A stretch of 64,000 nt of DNA from Beaufortia kweichowensis (taxonomy: Eukaryota; Chordata; Actinopteri; Cypriniformes; Gastromyzontidae): assembly GCA_019155185.1 (NCBI GenBank), contig CM032808.1, forward strand, positions 2,439,185 through 2,503,184, given 5' to 3'. Position numbers and translations under genes: made by a program. Positions 33,621 through 48,369 of this stretch are shown one piece after another. Each line of letters opens with the position of its first letter. The first letter of the stretch is position 1. The notes beneath the pieces are model-generated. The model had not been told where the DNA came from. It ran no database searches and worked only from the letters and a program-made list of their open reading frames with translations.

Positions 33621-36600
33621 AGAATATTCATCATGTTTTTTAGTTTGGGGCTTGTGCATGTCCATTTACTTTCCTAGAGCAAACTTGTATGTCATGGAAA
33701 CAAAAAAATCTGTGAATCCAAAATTCCAGTTTTAGGTTTGTATTATATGTCCGCCTGTTTATTTTGTCTTTTTGCTAAAGCTTGCATTTTCTGTTTCTGC
33801 TGCACAACACTAGGATGAATTTTCATGTTTGTATATACAATTTAACAAACCTGTATACATTCAGTAAGAAATTACAGCATCAAAACATTAACTGCAGTTG
33901 CATTTATAGAAACGTTACAGAAAAGTAAAATTCGATTCTGATCTGGAATGTGTATCTTACAGCTGGTTTACCATCCACAAAGGAGGACACTTATGATACT
34001 GCCAGAAACATGTTGTGTCATTCATACCTGTGTCCAACATTGTGTATGTGTAAGAGTAGAAAAACTAAAATGAACTCTATACTGCCCATGCACTATTTAA
34101 AATGTAAATGGGATGTTTCAAATAATGTTTAGCATACTGTACTGTATATGAATTAAGAAACATCAGTAAATATTTTATTATTTTCATTCTGTGTTAAAAA
34201 ACCGTAACATGTGACAGCCTATCTAAATAACGACTCAAGAAATGTTAAAATGCTTGATATTAATTTGTGTTCGTCTGTAACAGTACCAATAGCAGGTGCA
34301 TCTTTTATCATCTTGGTATACTACACATTTTGTCACATTTAGTAGATCGTCTGTGTGTTATCTGCAGAAACTATACATTTTATTGTTATTATTACTGTTA
34401 TTGTTGAAATAATATAGCAAGAAAATTATGGCAAAATGGTTTTCTGAACATAGCCATAGCTGTTTCTCTACTCTGTTTCATTTCTCTGCTCGCATTTATG
34501 CATACACAGCATCTGTCTTTGTTGCTGTTTCTCCTGCCTGGAAGACCAGTGAAACTCTCAGCAGACTGGGATGAATTTATAGTGATGGTCAAAGCATAAA
34601 ACAGCTTTACTCAAAAGAGGAAACTTCTCTTTGTTACTGCCTTCTTGAAGCATGCGGGTCCACTGGGGAACAAAATCTATATATTAATCCAGCTCGAAGC
34701 AGCACCCAGTGGTGTGGCACTGATTTTAAAGTAGTCCAGATAAGAATATATGTTCTGAATGGCTGTAATTACTAATGCTGAGTTTGAGGTAAATGTGATT
34801 GGTGGCTGACTTTATGAGCGCAATAGATATGAGCACACAGAGATTGTGAAAAGTTTTGCGCCGATTGAGGTGGATCATACAAGAAAAAATAGTATTTTTT
34901 TATAACAAGGATTAGGTGCGGACAGGCTCAATATGATGAGAGACAAACAAAGAAAGTGATGCCAAACTTACAAGATCTTAATATATTGTTTGAAAGATCT
35001 GTTTGTATGTCCAATGAAAGAGCAGGTTTTAAGGAAACCTTATTTTCATCCTTATTTTGTTTATTTACTGAAAGAAAAATTCAGTGTTTTTTATGACTCG
35101 TTCATTTCTTTAATTTCTTTTTCACCCTCTCTCTGTCACACTTTCAGCAATTAAGCTCCATAAAATCCTTCCTTTTCCACTTGGACATGGAAGGATAAAC
35201 ACAGTTAACTGACTAATAGATATCTCGTAATTTAAGACGATAATTCTGTTGTTCAGAACCAAATGGGTTCTGCACCAAAATGATTAATAATACAGTTCTT
35301 TAAATTTGAGATGTAAAGAAAATCTTTTTACCGCTTTTCGAATTGTCTCCCTCCCCGAAAATGACATATATACTATTCATTATAAAATACATTTTATGTG
35401 GAACATCTCGTCATCATATGTTTGTGAGTTTGTTTAAATTAGAATTGTATAATAATTCATATTTTGGTTTTTCTGTGCTATCGTTGACAAAATATAAAGT
35501 TGACAAAAACAAACTTTTTTATTAGTATCACCACCAGAGTTAAAAAAAAATCATTTAAAAAAGTTAATGTAAATGTTATTTTTAAAAAGAAAAAAAGATA
35601 AAAAAATTAAAATATCTAAAATGTAAAAAAGTGTAGTTCAGATAGTGCAGTTGCACATGGAATAAAGGTTTGGCTAGTTAGCAGTTAACGCTTGCTGTCA
35701 ATCACCTGGGTGTTCCCTTCTGCTGCAAGTTTTAAATATAAAGTAATAAGTCACATGGCATTTGTAGTTTATACTTGACTTATAACTGACTGTCCATAAT
35801 AAAATAATAGATCTGCTAACAAAAGTATACTTGTGGGATTTTGTGTGCCAACCAATCAACCGTCATTGAGATAAACGGAAATGTTAGCAGACTTTCAAGT
35901 CTCTCCAGGTTTATCATACCTTCTTGCTTCTACAAGCCTTGCTCATGAAGATATCAGATACCAGCCTGCATAGCAAATATTCTGCCTGCGGCAAACCCAG
36001 CAAAATATCTGATTTATTTAGTCTTCACGATCCTCTGCAGAGTTAAAGCGCTGAAAAGTGAGTATTTTTTAATGACTGTTTTCATGCAGCACGAATCTGT
36101 GAGTTTAGTCTGCTTGAGTAGCGGGGAGGAGTGACAAGAATAGCGAAACGAGAGAGATGCACATCCTTCCAGTTTGGCTTTGACTTTCACAATTAAGTAT
36201 AATTTACCTCACGCTTGAGATGAGTCATTTATTCCGGCAACTTTAAAACGTCTAATTTACCATTTACTTCTTGAGATGTTTACAGTCAATATTTCAAAAA
36301 GAAATTGAATCATGCAGATCCATTTGATGAGAATAATATTAAAAAACAACTTGTGAGTTGGTGACGAAGGAAAACTCAACCACTCTGTGGAAGTAGAAGT
36401 CTCATGTGAGAAAATGCTAACAGGGAACAAAAAGCCAGAGCATACAATGTTTCAAACCCCCATCAAAGCCCGGTAAACTAAACTTCACCATTTTTTAGAT
36501 TTTTAAGGCCTCTGTAAACATGCAGCCAATGCGTACATCAATGCATCACTCCACAGAAAGAAGACAGAATTTTATCCATCAGTAAATGCACAGCACCTCG

Positions 36601-39600
36601 GTTCTAAACAGTGTTTGGCAGGAATAAACAAGGTGCAGAAGAGTTACGGCTTTGACATTTTTATTTACTTTTATTTACTTCACTTCAGTGGTGGTAATTG
36701 GTACATCCTTGAGTTACAGCCCTTGTGACTGTGATCTTATTATATCAATGCACTCGGATGTGTTAAATCCATATTGATTCTGATCGATTCTGTGATTGTG
36801 TTTTATTCGAGATTAATCGCATCCATAATAAAAGTTTGCGTTTACATAATAGAAGTCTGTGTACTGTACGTTAATTTTGTATTCATAAACGCATACACAT
36901 ACATGCACATCTTAAGGAAAACGTATCAAAATCCGTTGGATTTGTCATTCAAGCATGTTGAGATCTTTAAAAAGAGAAATGTTTGTTGCCCTTTAAGAAA
37001 TTTAACTTACTTATATCTGCTTTAAATGTTTTCCTCGTTTGTAAAATTTTTTATTTGTTTCATGTAATAAGTGACTTCCTGTTTAGTCCTTCTAGTTTTG
37101 CATGAAAACAATGAGAGAGACATGGTGTGCTCTCTCCAATAATCCCTCGCATCCACTACATAATATCATAGAGTCAATAGCGTAAGTTCATTTATATGTC
37201 ATTAGACATGTTAAAGATCATATATTAGTAATTATTTTGTTAAAAAGATGATGTTTGATAATTTGTTGTTTACCATTGTGAACCAGCTTTCAGTGATGCT
37301 ATTAGCCACTGTAACTATTACTACAAGGAGAACAGCTTATGTTTATGTTCTAGTTATTAAAAAAAGCAATGTTAGTCGAGACACAAACACTAAATATTGC
37401 TGTATTGTTTTATTACAGTTTTCACCGCAAGTGTTAATGAGAAAGAGTGACAGTAAATGAATCAACCTTACTACGACTCTGTCTTCATTGGCTACGGTTT
37501 AACTTGGTGTTTAGTCAAAGTTTCAACACACTGCACGAGAACACTACAAAATGATTTTTGCCATTCCCGACTGCAATTCTGCAATGGCAGATAAAAGTCT
37601 AAATTGTGCATTAATTCAACATCCAACAGGCTACCTGCTTGCAAATAAATGAATCTATTAAGAAGCTAAAATAAGAAAAATTATAAACACTTTGTTAATG
37701 TTTAAATTGTTTCTCTTGAAACTTTTTTATATTTGATAGACTTGAAGCATTTTATGTGGTTGGCTTTCATTTGTAGTAGGGCAACTGAACATTGACACTT
37801 ATCAGTTCATGTGCCGGATCCATTTCGCCCAGAGAAATTGTCAGATTTTGTCTAGATGTGTACAAATGTTGAATGATGAAGACTTTTAGCAGTGCTGTGA
37901 CAACTCTTTATTGCATCCATTAGAGTAGAAAAATCTCTCTCTTTCTGAAAAGTGCCTAGGGTGCATTCTTTACCCTTCTGCAGCGTTCATCTTTCTGAAT
38001 GTTGAGAAGAGCTCTGGACAACAAATGCATTACTAATCGCAAGCTAAAACGCATTTACACGGTAAAATTATTACAACAGGATATTATTACAAAATATCAT
38101 GGTTGTTTTCTTTGTTTGATGATGTCAAGAGGTCAAAATGTGACGTTAGATCTGTTGTGACTCAATAGAGCAGAGAGAAAGCAATAGTATTCCTAAGAAA
38201 TTTAGATCTTTTTGTAAACATGTTTTCCTATTTTAAAGTGGCTTTCTAACTCTGACAGCATTTCAACATGCGATATGATTTATAATAAATCTACATTAGT
38301 ATGATAATTTGGCCATGCTGCTCACGAGTCACCAACTGCATCCGGCTACCGTTTACTCGACTCCTTAATAGTTGAGACGACACTAAATGGCTCACAAAAT
38401 GCATTATATATTCCACATGTATGATTTAACCTGTGCCGCAGGTGGAGCTAAGAGTCTTACTGGACACAAACGAAGGTGATAAAGTATGTGCTACTCATAT
38501 CTAATTCATCCTGGTACTGAAACACAGAGCAAAAATAGACACCTTCAAAGACTGCATGTTTCGGCACCTTGTGAATACATGAAAAGGAAAAAAAATCAAT
38601 CCCATTATTTATTAATATATTCATTTTACCCTTTCAAAGGTGCCGAGCTCATGTAAAGGCTCTCCCTGATCCTATTTTTGCATCTGCATTATGTTTAAAT
38701 CTTTATTTATTTATTTATTTCACACTCTTCAAAGGTTTTAGCTTTATATAACCACACAATCACTTTCCATTAATGTTTTTGACGTCCGTAGGAGTACAGA
38801 AATATAAACGGTGTTCTCTCAGGTGTTTGATTTAAAAGACTTCAGAGTTTGGTAGTGATGAAGGGTTCTGGAGCCCTGAGTAGTGCACTTTCCTAAGGCG
38901 ATGCATTATTAAAGATGCCTGTTTCCTGAAGGTTTTATTGGAACGACATGAACGGCCCACAACTTTGAGAGTCTGACATTGTACGTTGTTTTTCCGACAC
39001 AATGAATTCAAATTATCTGCATATGTAAAGCCTTTGTGGTAGCATCTACAAACATGGGCTCGGTAAGGCCGAATGGAGAACGGCACTCAAATTGAATCCC
39101 GCTCCAAGGTCTCGGATTCGCAGAGGTTCTGTTCGGGTTTAAGGAAGGATAAACAAACCCTGTGATAAATATAGCTTGGACATGTTATCTGTTTTCAAAT
39201 GTTTCCCGCAGAGTAAGATTGAAGCCTCATATATATGTATAGAAAGACTGTTCACCAGAGGAGTCTGGCTAATCTGAGGAGCTCATGAGATGGAAAACAA
39301 ATCCTGCATTGCAGTTTGGTGCTCTCAAAAACAAATCTAAACAAACCAAAAACTGAAAGAAGTTAAATGGCCTCAGTCGTGAAGTCTTACAGCCTCAGGT
39401 TTGAGAGAAACACGGTCTAATGTGACAGTCGGCCATTTTAGGTCTTAATCTGATGCTGTTCTGCATGAAGTCACATCAAGTGTTTAGTCATTGATCTATT
39501 CATACAGAACTCATAACTCATAATTGCCTAGCCGCTCTAAAGAGATTTTAATCGCTCTTTCCACAGCTCATTGCTGTTTACTGCCAGAGAATCATTATTG

Positions 39601-42600
39601 GCATCAGTTTGTTTTTCAGCTCTCTGTAAATGCTGTGCAAAATAACTGTGAAAGCCATGTCTGAAAATTATACAGATAACATGTACATTTATAATGCATA
39701 TCAGATTCTACTACAAAAGTAAATCAGAGACAAACTTTTTTAATCAGGCCTCGTCTGAAAATCCCAAAGATGGTTAAATGTTATAAGCACATAAACGCAT
39801 AACGTTGTCCTAACATATAGCCAACCTTCTAACAACGTTGATCAAAAGGTTGAGGTTACTACACTGTGTGGTGAAGGTTTTTTTCAATGCTATCACAATG
39901 TTGTCTTTTAACCTGCCTTTGAGGTCATTTGGGTTGTGCATATGTTGCATGGACAACCGGCAAACAACATTTACGTCACTATATACTGAAACACAAATAT
40001 CAGCCTTTTACTGTTTGGCCATTGGTTGGAGGAGAGTCCGCTTTTTATTTATCAAAAAAGAATATGTGAGCATTGCTTTTATTTTCGTCAGCAAAATGGA
40101 TCCCGTAATACTGAATTAATACCATTAAACAAGATAATCGTGGGAAAATAAAAATGTGTATTTTATGGCTTATGTATAACTTATATACAGTATGTCTGTA
40201 TGATGCAGCTGAAATGCTTAAAAATGGTCTTAAATGTATGGAAATAGTTTTTTGGACATGTATGCATTTAAAAAGTCACATATTTGGAAAATGCTATTGT
40301 GCTGAAACAATAAGATTTGGTTGGTTGAAACAAAAAAGATTTATGTAATGAAGATTTTAGAAAAAAACACCTCTCTAAATCCGTAAAATGCACAGTACCC
40401 TGGTGGACAGGTATGACAAGTGAAAAAAGATAACCTGGTCATCGTTTGCTATCAGAATTCATGAAGAAAAGTATTTGAAAAGAAAGAGGTTTTGTTGAAC
40501 TTTGATTAGAATGTACATATCCATATATTTAGATTCAATAGGAACTTTTTCAAAAATCCTGGGAGGCAAATCTAATTTTCAATGTGGCTGAGGTAAGCGA
40601 CTCTTACAGTGAAATATTAAATACACTGGCAGATTAAATTGTATCAAAAGGCGCATCAAAATACCATTGCTAATAGATTATTGGCATAGATTGGGCCTAC
40701 TAAAGATAGGATAGTGGGCTGATTTATTCTGTAGTGTGCACTTTGTCACTGTTTGGTGAGTTTATTCACTTTATTTACTAATGCTTCAAAAATGACTGAT
40801 ATTTTATTAATTTTATATCAGATTGAAAATCATGCATGTAAAATTGGGTTTACAATCTATATTATTCTGGTAATATCTTCTTTTTAGTTATGATACAGAA
40901 TATTATTGATAATGCCTAAAGCACTGAGCGTGCCAAAATATTTTGTTTGAATATTTCCTATCAGTGCATTTCACATGTTTCCAATTGATTTTTTGCTAAT
41001 ATCTGTGCTTTAGATCATCAAATGACTTGATTTATATATATTTTGTCTAAAATTTAAAAGTGCATAGTGTAATCACAGATTAAATTTTTAATCAGAGTCG
41101 TGAAGCACAAGGTTTTTTGGTGTGTTCCACTATAGGCCGGTGGACGTATTTGGTATTCTCTCATATCAAGTTTTTTTATTGATGAACACACCGGGCATGT
41201 TGGTTTTTTCCATCTCACTTTCTAGTCACCGGGAAGAACGTCAGGTGAATACTGAACGTAGTGTTTTGTATACTCTAAAAACCTAGTAAAATAAAACCCC
41301 ACAGAGCTCTTCTGTAGCTTCAAAAAACCCAATGTTTTGTTATCATCAGTCCATGCGTTTCATTACGTTTGAGACACACATTGGCACTTTTAGTGTGTTT
41401 GCTGTTGTCTTGCAGGGATGGGAGGGTCAATTCTCATTCTCTGATATGTAAATTGTAGCGTGAGAGAAAAACAAGGAGCCGGATGCGTGTGGCGTGACAC
41501 ATTTACATACTACAAATATGAAACAGCTGACTCACGAGGCCATTACTGCATATAGATTACATTTAATCAACCCCAAACGACACCAGTGCCACCACAGTGA
41601 CTCAAAATTACTTATTACTGCACTCAGAAAAGACAGGATAGGATTATTAAATGTAAGGCCTGGGAAAATACTACAGTCCTGTTACTATGTATGAGGAGTG
41701 AATCAATACCAGCGGCTCGCATAACTCAAAATGTCAGACAAACTAATGAACAAACCAAAAGTAATTTAATACCAATATATAGTCCAAAAAGTTTGCAGCT
41801 ACCCTTGATTTTGACCTTGCTTAAACTGAACTGTTTGCCCTGTCTGGGTTATTGAATATAAATCATATGGAGTAAAAATCTTGGTAGCTTTTATCTATTT
41901 TTTATGTAAATATTAAATAGCATTTTGTATTTGGCTTATTAGAATATATATTGTTTCAAATCAGCTTTACAGAAACTTTTTTGTATGAAACTTTTACGAG
42001 ATAACAAATGTTAAACTAAGTGACACATAGCACAGGTACACTTTTCAAGCAAAATGTTCCACAAATATTTTGAATAATAATCATTGCTTATTGTTCCAAA
42101 CAAAAAAGATAGATACTTTCAAAAGCTGTATTCACACTGACACACAAACATTGAATAAAATAATAAATAATTATGGAAATGTAATTCTTTTATTGATGCT
42201 TACTATATCAAATGATTAATATTAAGAAAGAAAGAAAGGTATAAGAATCTATATATACATTTGTACTGTATAAGCAGATAAATAAAAGTACAAATTAAAA
42301 GGCTCAGTTAAAGATAATGCATTAAAATGTATTTTAAGATGGCCTCAAATGATCCAAAAGCATAATTTTGTTGGCCACGTTTTGAAATAACCTGATCAAT
42401 GCCTGTGTTAAAATGCTGTACGACAACGTACGACACTTTGTGCTTGTCAAACATGTCTATATTTAAAGTGATTAACTACTGTACACCTGTGATTACTCAG
42501 TGACAGCTGCGTAAAGGGGAACAGATTAACTAATCAACAAAAAAATCACCCTGACACCAGTTGCGTCAAATGAAAATAAAATAAGAAAAGTGATATTAGC

Positions 42601-43570
42601 TCTGATAAAGGCTCTATAGCAGCATTTGTCTGCCGATGACAGACATTTAATTTTAACATTGCATTTTACAAAGTAACATTACAAATAACAACATATCAAA
42701 TCAATTACATTTAGCTTTTATTTGTGACAGCACACACATGAGTTTCTGCGGTTTGGAGAATTGAGTGTGTAGAAAGGTCGGGATATATTAAAACGTCTCT
42801 GTTATTGGTGGAGTGAAAGGTGAGGTTGTGTCAAAAGGTCATTTCAATTGGTCAAGAATGCTGTAGGTTACTAACACGAAGTAAATTGCTATTGTTGTTG
42901 GTCAACACATGCGGGTACCAGAGGTTTTACTACGACAATGCTTTTAATTGGATAAATATTATCTGATGTTTGAATGTTACCCTATTAACAATTAAGTGAT
43001 TGATATTGACATTGTTTGTGTTTTGTGCTTTTTACGAGTTTTTACTTTTTGTGTCCTTTTTATGTTCTAATAATAGATCTGCAAATCTTTCTGAAATCTG
43101 GAAAAGTGTGTTGTCATACTAGAGATTTGTCTCTATTTAAATTAGATTTTTCCTTTGTTTGGTGTTTCGAATTGCTTTCGTGTTTGTTTGTCTTCAACAC
43201 AGCAGGAGTGTGTTGAAGACAAACATTTACCAAATAAAAGTCATTAAGAAAGTGAAGTGTACTATTTCCGATTGGTAAATAAATCTTCATAAAACTTAAC
43301 ACATTCAAAAGGCTGTGGATCAGAGAGTACAGATGAAGTTAACCTGTAATTTACATGTAAGCATTAGCTTTTACCCAACTTTCAAATGAAAAAAAAACAA
43401 TGATTTAAAAGTTAAAAGCTTTAATTATTACAAGATCAGTAAGATGCTTCAGAAAAGTAGCCCTAGTGTTTGGACATTATTTCAAGCCTCTGACGCATCA
43501 TGTATTGTATTACACAGAGAACAACAAATCAATATCTTAATGCTTCTTTTTACTTCAGACAGAGAATATA
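33621..43570. other. Long gene-poor interval
   Basis: About 10 kb with no supported gene. Sequence is mostly unique-looking and AT-rich. The stretch from about 36980 (GTTGCCCTTTAAGAAAT) shares its start and ACTTCCTGTTT with 10227-10264, which suggests a second copy of an unnamed repeat. Open frames are under 95 codons with no domains. Confidence 0.4.
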
Positions 43571-43920
43571 ATCTGTCATGGTTCTGTCACCTCTGTGAGT
43601 TTGTTTGTAGTCTTTAGTGGTGATGCTCTCCGTCTGGTGTGGATCTTCATTTTACTTCTGTTATTGTTTGCTTTCTATTATGGAGTTTAGATAAAGATGT
43701 TCATGCTCTTTGTCATGGTTTTGGTTTCTGTGCTGTGAGCTATTCTGTCTGTCTTGTGAGTTGTGTTTTGTCTGTAAAGCCTGGTGTCTGGTGTTCAGCA
43801 CTTTAGTCCTTGTACCTATGCTCCATTTCATGTGTGTTATGTTTTTTGTTTACCATGTGCTCTTGTAATTATGTTTATTTCTGTTTCTGTGTGCCATGTG
43901 CTATGTGCATTCAAGACCTC
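43571..43920 (+). repeat. Possible decayed LTR-like T/G-rich repeat
   Basis: T/G-rich sequence with repeated GTCATGGTT (43576 and 43713) and strings of TGTTTT, similar in texture to fish LTR sequence. No matched ends or target duplication found, so this is a weak call. Confidence 0.25.
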
Positions 43921-44368
43921 CGAATTACTTACACACTTTTCATATTTAAATGGTACATTTAGTGATGTCACGTCCTGTGTCACAATAATGCATAGTGAAC
44001 ATCTCCACTTTTTTTAGTGAGTATGTTTCCTATTCATGTTCCCCATAGTAATGAGATCATTCACAACAACAGTTTTGACGTAAAAAAGTATCTGAAGATT
44101 TATATATTCTAAATGACATAATGATTAAGAAGCTACAGTGCTTAAAACGTAGTAACATCATTGATATAAAATGTTATATTATTAATAAAAAATGTATTAT
44201 TTTTTATTAATAATTAGTATTAGTATTGCTTTTTGGGCATGTGTCACACACAATCCCTACCTTTTTTAGATCATCAATTCAGGACTATTCTTCAATATTT
44301 TATCAAAGTGTTCAAATATTTAAAAAAGTTTAATCATTCATGAAATTGTTTGGCTTACTACTAGTTAA

Positions 44369-44806
44369 CACAGAAGGTTTTCACCATTTAAAATAAAAAA
44401 CCTCAGCCATGAGAGTAAACAGCACAAGGAGTCCATGAGAGATTTTGGTAAATTTACACAACTAATAGAAACATGGACACAGGGGCATGCTCCTTATTTC
44501 AATACCCTTCACAGAACAAACAGACCTAATCTTAAATTAATCAAGTTCATTTCTGAGAAATTGATCTATGACTTCATTTAGAATGCCAATGACCTTCCCT
44601 ACCACAACCCTGGCCATGAAGTTCATATAGAGCAAGCAATTAAATCTGAACAGGTTGATCACTTCATAAATAAGAGAACCCCTATTAAAGCAGTGAACAG
44701 ACAGATTTTATTCAAGCATGGCTATAATATGTATACTTACAAGACAACACTCCGTATGTTTAAAGAACAACATAATATTCCCTGTGTCCTAATAAATGCT
44801 CTTTAA
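44369..44806 (+). pseudogene. Unidentified decayed reading frame with one internal stop
   Basis: From 44369 a single frame stays open to a TAA at 44804-44806 except for one TAG at 44579-44581. The part from 44408 gives 57 codons before the stop and 74 after it. The predicted residues look protein-like: KFTQLIETWTQGHAP, NRPNLKLIKFISEKLIYDF before the stop, and YHNPGHEVHIEQAIK, QILFKHGYNMYTYK and FKEQHNIPCVLINA after it. Charged and aromatic residues are well mixed and no simple repeat explains the frame. I do not recognise the family. It may be the C-terminal part of a transposon or retroelement protein, or a processed gene copy. An upstream TAA at 44366 and the lack of an early Met argue for a fragment. 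I see no poly(A) tail next to it. Confidence 0.5.
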
Positions 44807-45429
44807 ACAAAAAATGCAACTGTAGTTGTGTATATTGTCCTTGGACTCATAAAAATATGTAAACGGCATATTTTTAGTTCAGTTCCCATTCAATAAACAA
44901 TTTTACTGCCTTTGAGTTTAGTCTACAGTTTGAATAGGAAAAATAAATAGCAAAGCATTTGCATAAGCATATTTATGTGGCCAATATTGTAACAATGTCT
45001 TGCAAAGCATGTTGACGTGTGTCATGTACAAGCCAGCGAAAGAGTCCCTTTCAAATTTTCAGTACCTTTCAATTCCACATTGAAAGGTCTTTTGTTATTG
45101 CTGATATGTCAAGTGCTGTAAACCAGTGTTTACTTGTATTACCCATTTGGTAGATACTTGTAATGCATGTAACACGTTTAACAAAGACATTGTAAAATGA
45201 AAGTTTAACCCAGCATTAAATAGCAAAGATTCCTATTTTGTACATTTTACTGCCAGAGCTCCAATAAGTAAACACAGATTAGTAAAACAAAGTTAAGAAT
45301 TGGTGTCTAGAAACAGGGTTTTGTCAGGGTTGACACAAAAAAAGTGTTCTATCCATAACATGAGGTTGTACTTGGCACCTAAAGAGGACTCAGGCTCTCA
45401 TGGACACAAGAGAATATGCATGTGGACCT
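44807..45429. other. Intergenic, nothing recognised
   Basis: No supported gene between the decayed frame and the next LINE fragment. Confidence 0.35.
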
Positions 45430-45580
45430 AGCCTAGGAACAGATATAGAGATGCATGTTACCAGCATAGTAATAGAATCTGAAAACCAGTCACTGGATAA
45501 TTTACCCAAAAGGAAGCATAACATTTAGAGGAAAGATAGTGGTCCTTAAACTGCACTTTGAGGGATGCCACAAAAGACAG
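45430..45580 (-). pseudogene. Short decayed LINE reverse-transcriptase fragment
   Basis: On the minus strand TGTGGCATCCCTCAAAGTGC gives CGIPQSA (active copies: CGVPQGS), followed by an in-frame TAA and GP. Farther along YYAGNMHLYI stands where LINEs have YADDTQLYI. Both Asp residues of the catalytic pair are lost. It belongs to the same LINE group as the fragment at 28560-28965. Confidence 0.65.
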
Positions 45581-48369
45581 CAGGTGATTGTGATTTGTTG
45601 GGAAGAAACAAATTTTGCTACTTTTCACCAAGTTAGAATGTTAGGTGGCAGAGAGATGTACAAGTGATGCCTGTGGCTAATAGGCAGGAGTATATTGAAA
45701 TCTTCCTAGACCTTAACTTTAGTCAAGGATTTGTGGACAAAACCAAATCATGGACAGCAGTTAACAAAAATGCTTTATTCCAAATGCAAAACTGTGACAA
45801 CTACTACTGTATATCATCTCTCTGCTATTCAAAAATCCAAGCCCAACATCAAACACTTCAGAGCAGTCCAGTCAGAGCAGTTGTCTGTAAGAACTGGTTT
45901 AGCTAAAATAATTTGACAACAACCCTCTAAACCTCAGCTCTGAATTTACTTGAGCTCAAGCAAAACAAACAAATTGTAAGGTAGGACAGTTTGTCGTAAA
46001 TGGTATTGTGATGTATTATTGGCCTACGCTAGATGTCAAGTTTTTACTATCGTTGTCTATCGTTGTCTCTTCTCTCATCTCCGCAGGGTTCATGGGCAAT
46101 CTCATGGGTAATCTTGTCACCACGGTAACAAGAGTGATGTCGGTTTCATCTCAAACTAACAGTGTTCTGTCCACAAACATTAACTATTCTTTCAGATAAT
46201 GAGAAAGGCCAGTCTCTTGGGCTTGACGGATTTAGAATTTTTGATATAGTGAACAAAGATTCAGATTCATCTACATCAAAAGCCCTCAAAACTGGCCCAA
46301 TAAGTGTATTAATATATTAATGGTACTGAAAGCATTTTCAACCATTTTGCAAACTTCAATCACTCTCTCCTCTCTACAAAACCCCTGCCACCCAAAACCA
46401 TGTTACTAAATAAGATGTCAGCAAACCTCAAGGCGGTATATAATACCTGGAGAGACGGGTATCCATTAGCATTCCCATTCATCTCAATAGCAGTCGCTCA
46501 ACTGATATATGCATCCCCTTGCTCATGGGCAATTCAGTTCAGAAACATTTTTCACCTGAGCAGTAAATGCCACGTGACTAATCACTCAGGCGTTACAGGA
46601 AAATGATGTTCTGAAAACACTGATGGATAGCACAACAAGAACTCGCATAGTTCCAGGCTCATCACTATCCTGAGCCGTGACATCAAAGGCAGAAGACAAG
46701 ACTGAAAATTGCAAATGATTCAGAGAGAGGGAATGTTCCTGATTGGTTGACTGACTCTTTTGTTACTTACAGACTTGAGGTGTGATTTCTTAGGACCTAT
46801 ATCTGATTTTCTGTTAAGGTAGTAGGGACATAGTGTTTTTTCTGAAGATGTACCTGTTGCTGATCATTCTATTTTATTCATGCATTGTGTGTTGTGGTTT
46901 CTGAAAGAAAAAGAGACAGACAGACATGTTGACAGACGGATAGACATGCAGACAGGTAGGCAGACAGATACTGTGAATAAAGACCATAGATGGATAACTA
47001 GATGCTGTACGTTAACAGATACATCATCATTTTGTATCAACACACGCCTTTAAATAGCAAATACAGAAAATGTTGTACAGGAGTGTTTGGGTTTAATGTG
47101 CAGTTTGCCGCAGGCTGTATTTCAGTTCTGACATCTGACTGCTTTAATGTCACCCTCCTCTTCTTCCATACTTTATTCTTCTTTCAAACTTTGATTCACT
47201 TCTTTTTTTAGTTCTTTTTTAAACTTCTCTGATTGTCTTATACTGTAGATGCCATTAAACTCTTTAATAGTCCCTGTAAACCATATATAAAATATATCCT
47301 GTAACAACACTTTATCTTGTAAATCTTTGCTGTACTGGCTATTTATACATTAAAACAGCAAAAACAACTTTTTCTAACAAAAACAATCCAGACTAGTACT
47401 GCCTAAACGCGATGCACCTCACTAAGTAAAATATGCTGCACAATAATTCAGAAATATGCAAAAGATACAACATTGTAATGAAATTAGTTACTCACTAGTT
47501 TATTGTAGGCCCAATATGATGTATTACAGAATACAGAGGTTTTTAAATGAATTTCTGACAGTTGAATTTGACATGTCATTTCTTACACTTTGGTACTGTA
47601 TCTTGACAAATCTTTACACATTATTTTGAGAAAAGCAACTCTATAAAGCAACTCTATTTTTTTATCTGCATTCCTTCTCATTGGGAGATCTGGAGGTTTT
47701 ATATTATTCATTCATTATTATTTACTATTATTTATTAGTGATTTCTTCATTCATATGCATGCATCTGTATGACATAATTAAAGATATATATGAATATCGG
47801 ATGTACACAGTATACACATCCTTGTTTCGTCTTTACTTATTTCATGTTTGAGGGATTCTTCATTATGCACATATGAGGAGATTTAGCATGCATTAATTTA
47901 TATTGGATGAGATGCATGTTATACTTCCTGCTAAGAAGTTTCTGTAATAGGAAGTTTCTGTGCATTGTCAAAACCAAAGGCATCTGCTAGACCCTTTTCT
48001 TCTGTTTATAATTGGACAGTCTGCATTGAGCTGGAACATTTTGTTAACATAGAGTGGAGTTTTGGAGGCTGAAGAATATAATGCGCTGAGATCATGCTCG
48101 CCCGAGTCCTCAAGGTCTTTCTTAGATTGATCATTCGTTTTAGAATATGTGTAGATTTTCTTTTGTGATTTTCTAATAGTTCACAGATGAACTTCACTAT
48201 AGAGAAGTTTTAAAAGCTACTAACCCTCCAAAAAATAAAAGTCAGCTTTTAATTCTCATTTATTTCAGAGTAAAACTCTCTTACAAAGTGACCAGACCAA
48301 GAAGACACTGACAGATGAGTAATTAAGAAAAAAGTAAGAGCTATTTCATTTTATCCTTTCTTTCTTGCA
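45581..48369. other. Gene-poor interval
   Basis: No supported gene. A GACA-rich simple repeat is listed separately. Overlapping frames at 45664-45916 lack domains. Confidence 0.4.
46914..46970 (+). repeat. Degenerate (GACA)n simple repeat
   Basis: Interrupted GACA/GATA units, for example ACAGACAGACATGTTGACAG. Confidence 0.8.

Noticed and set aside
46066..46200. Possible exon after CTCATCTCCGCAG at about 46086
   Set aside because: The acceptor-like sequence is followed by a short frame with no domain and no matching donor or neighbouring exon.
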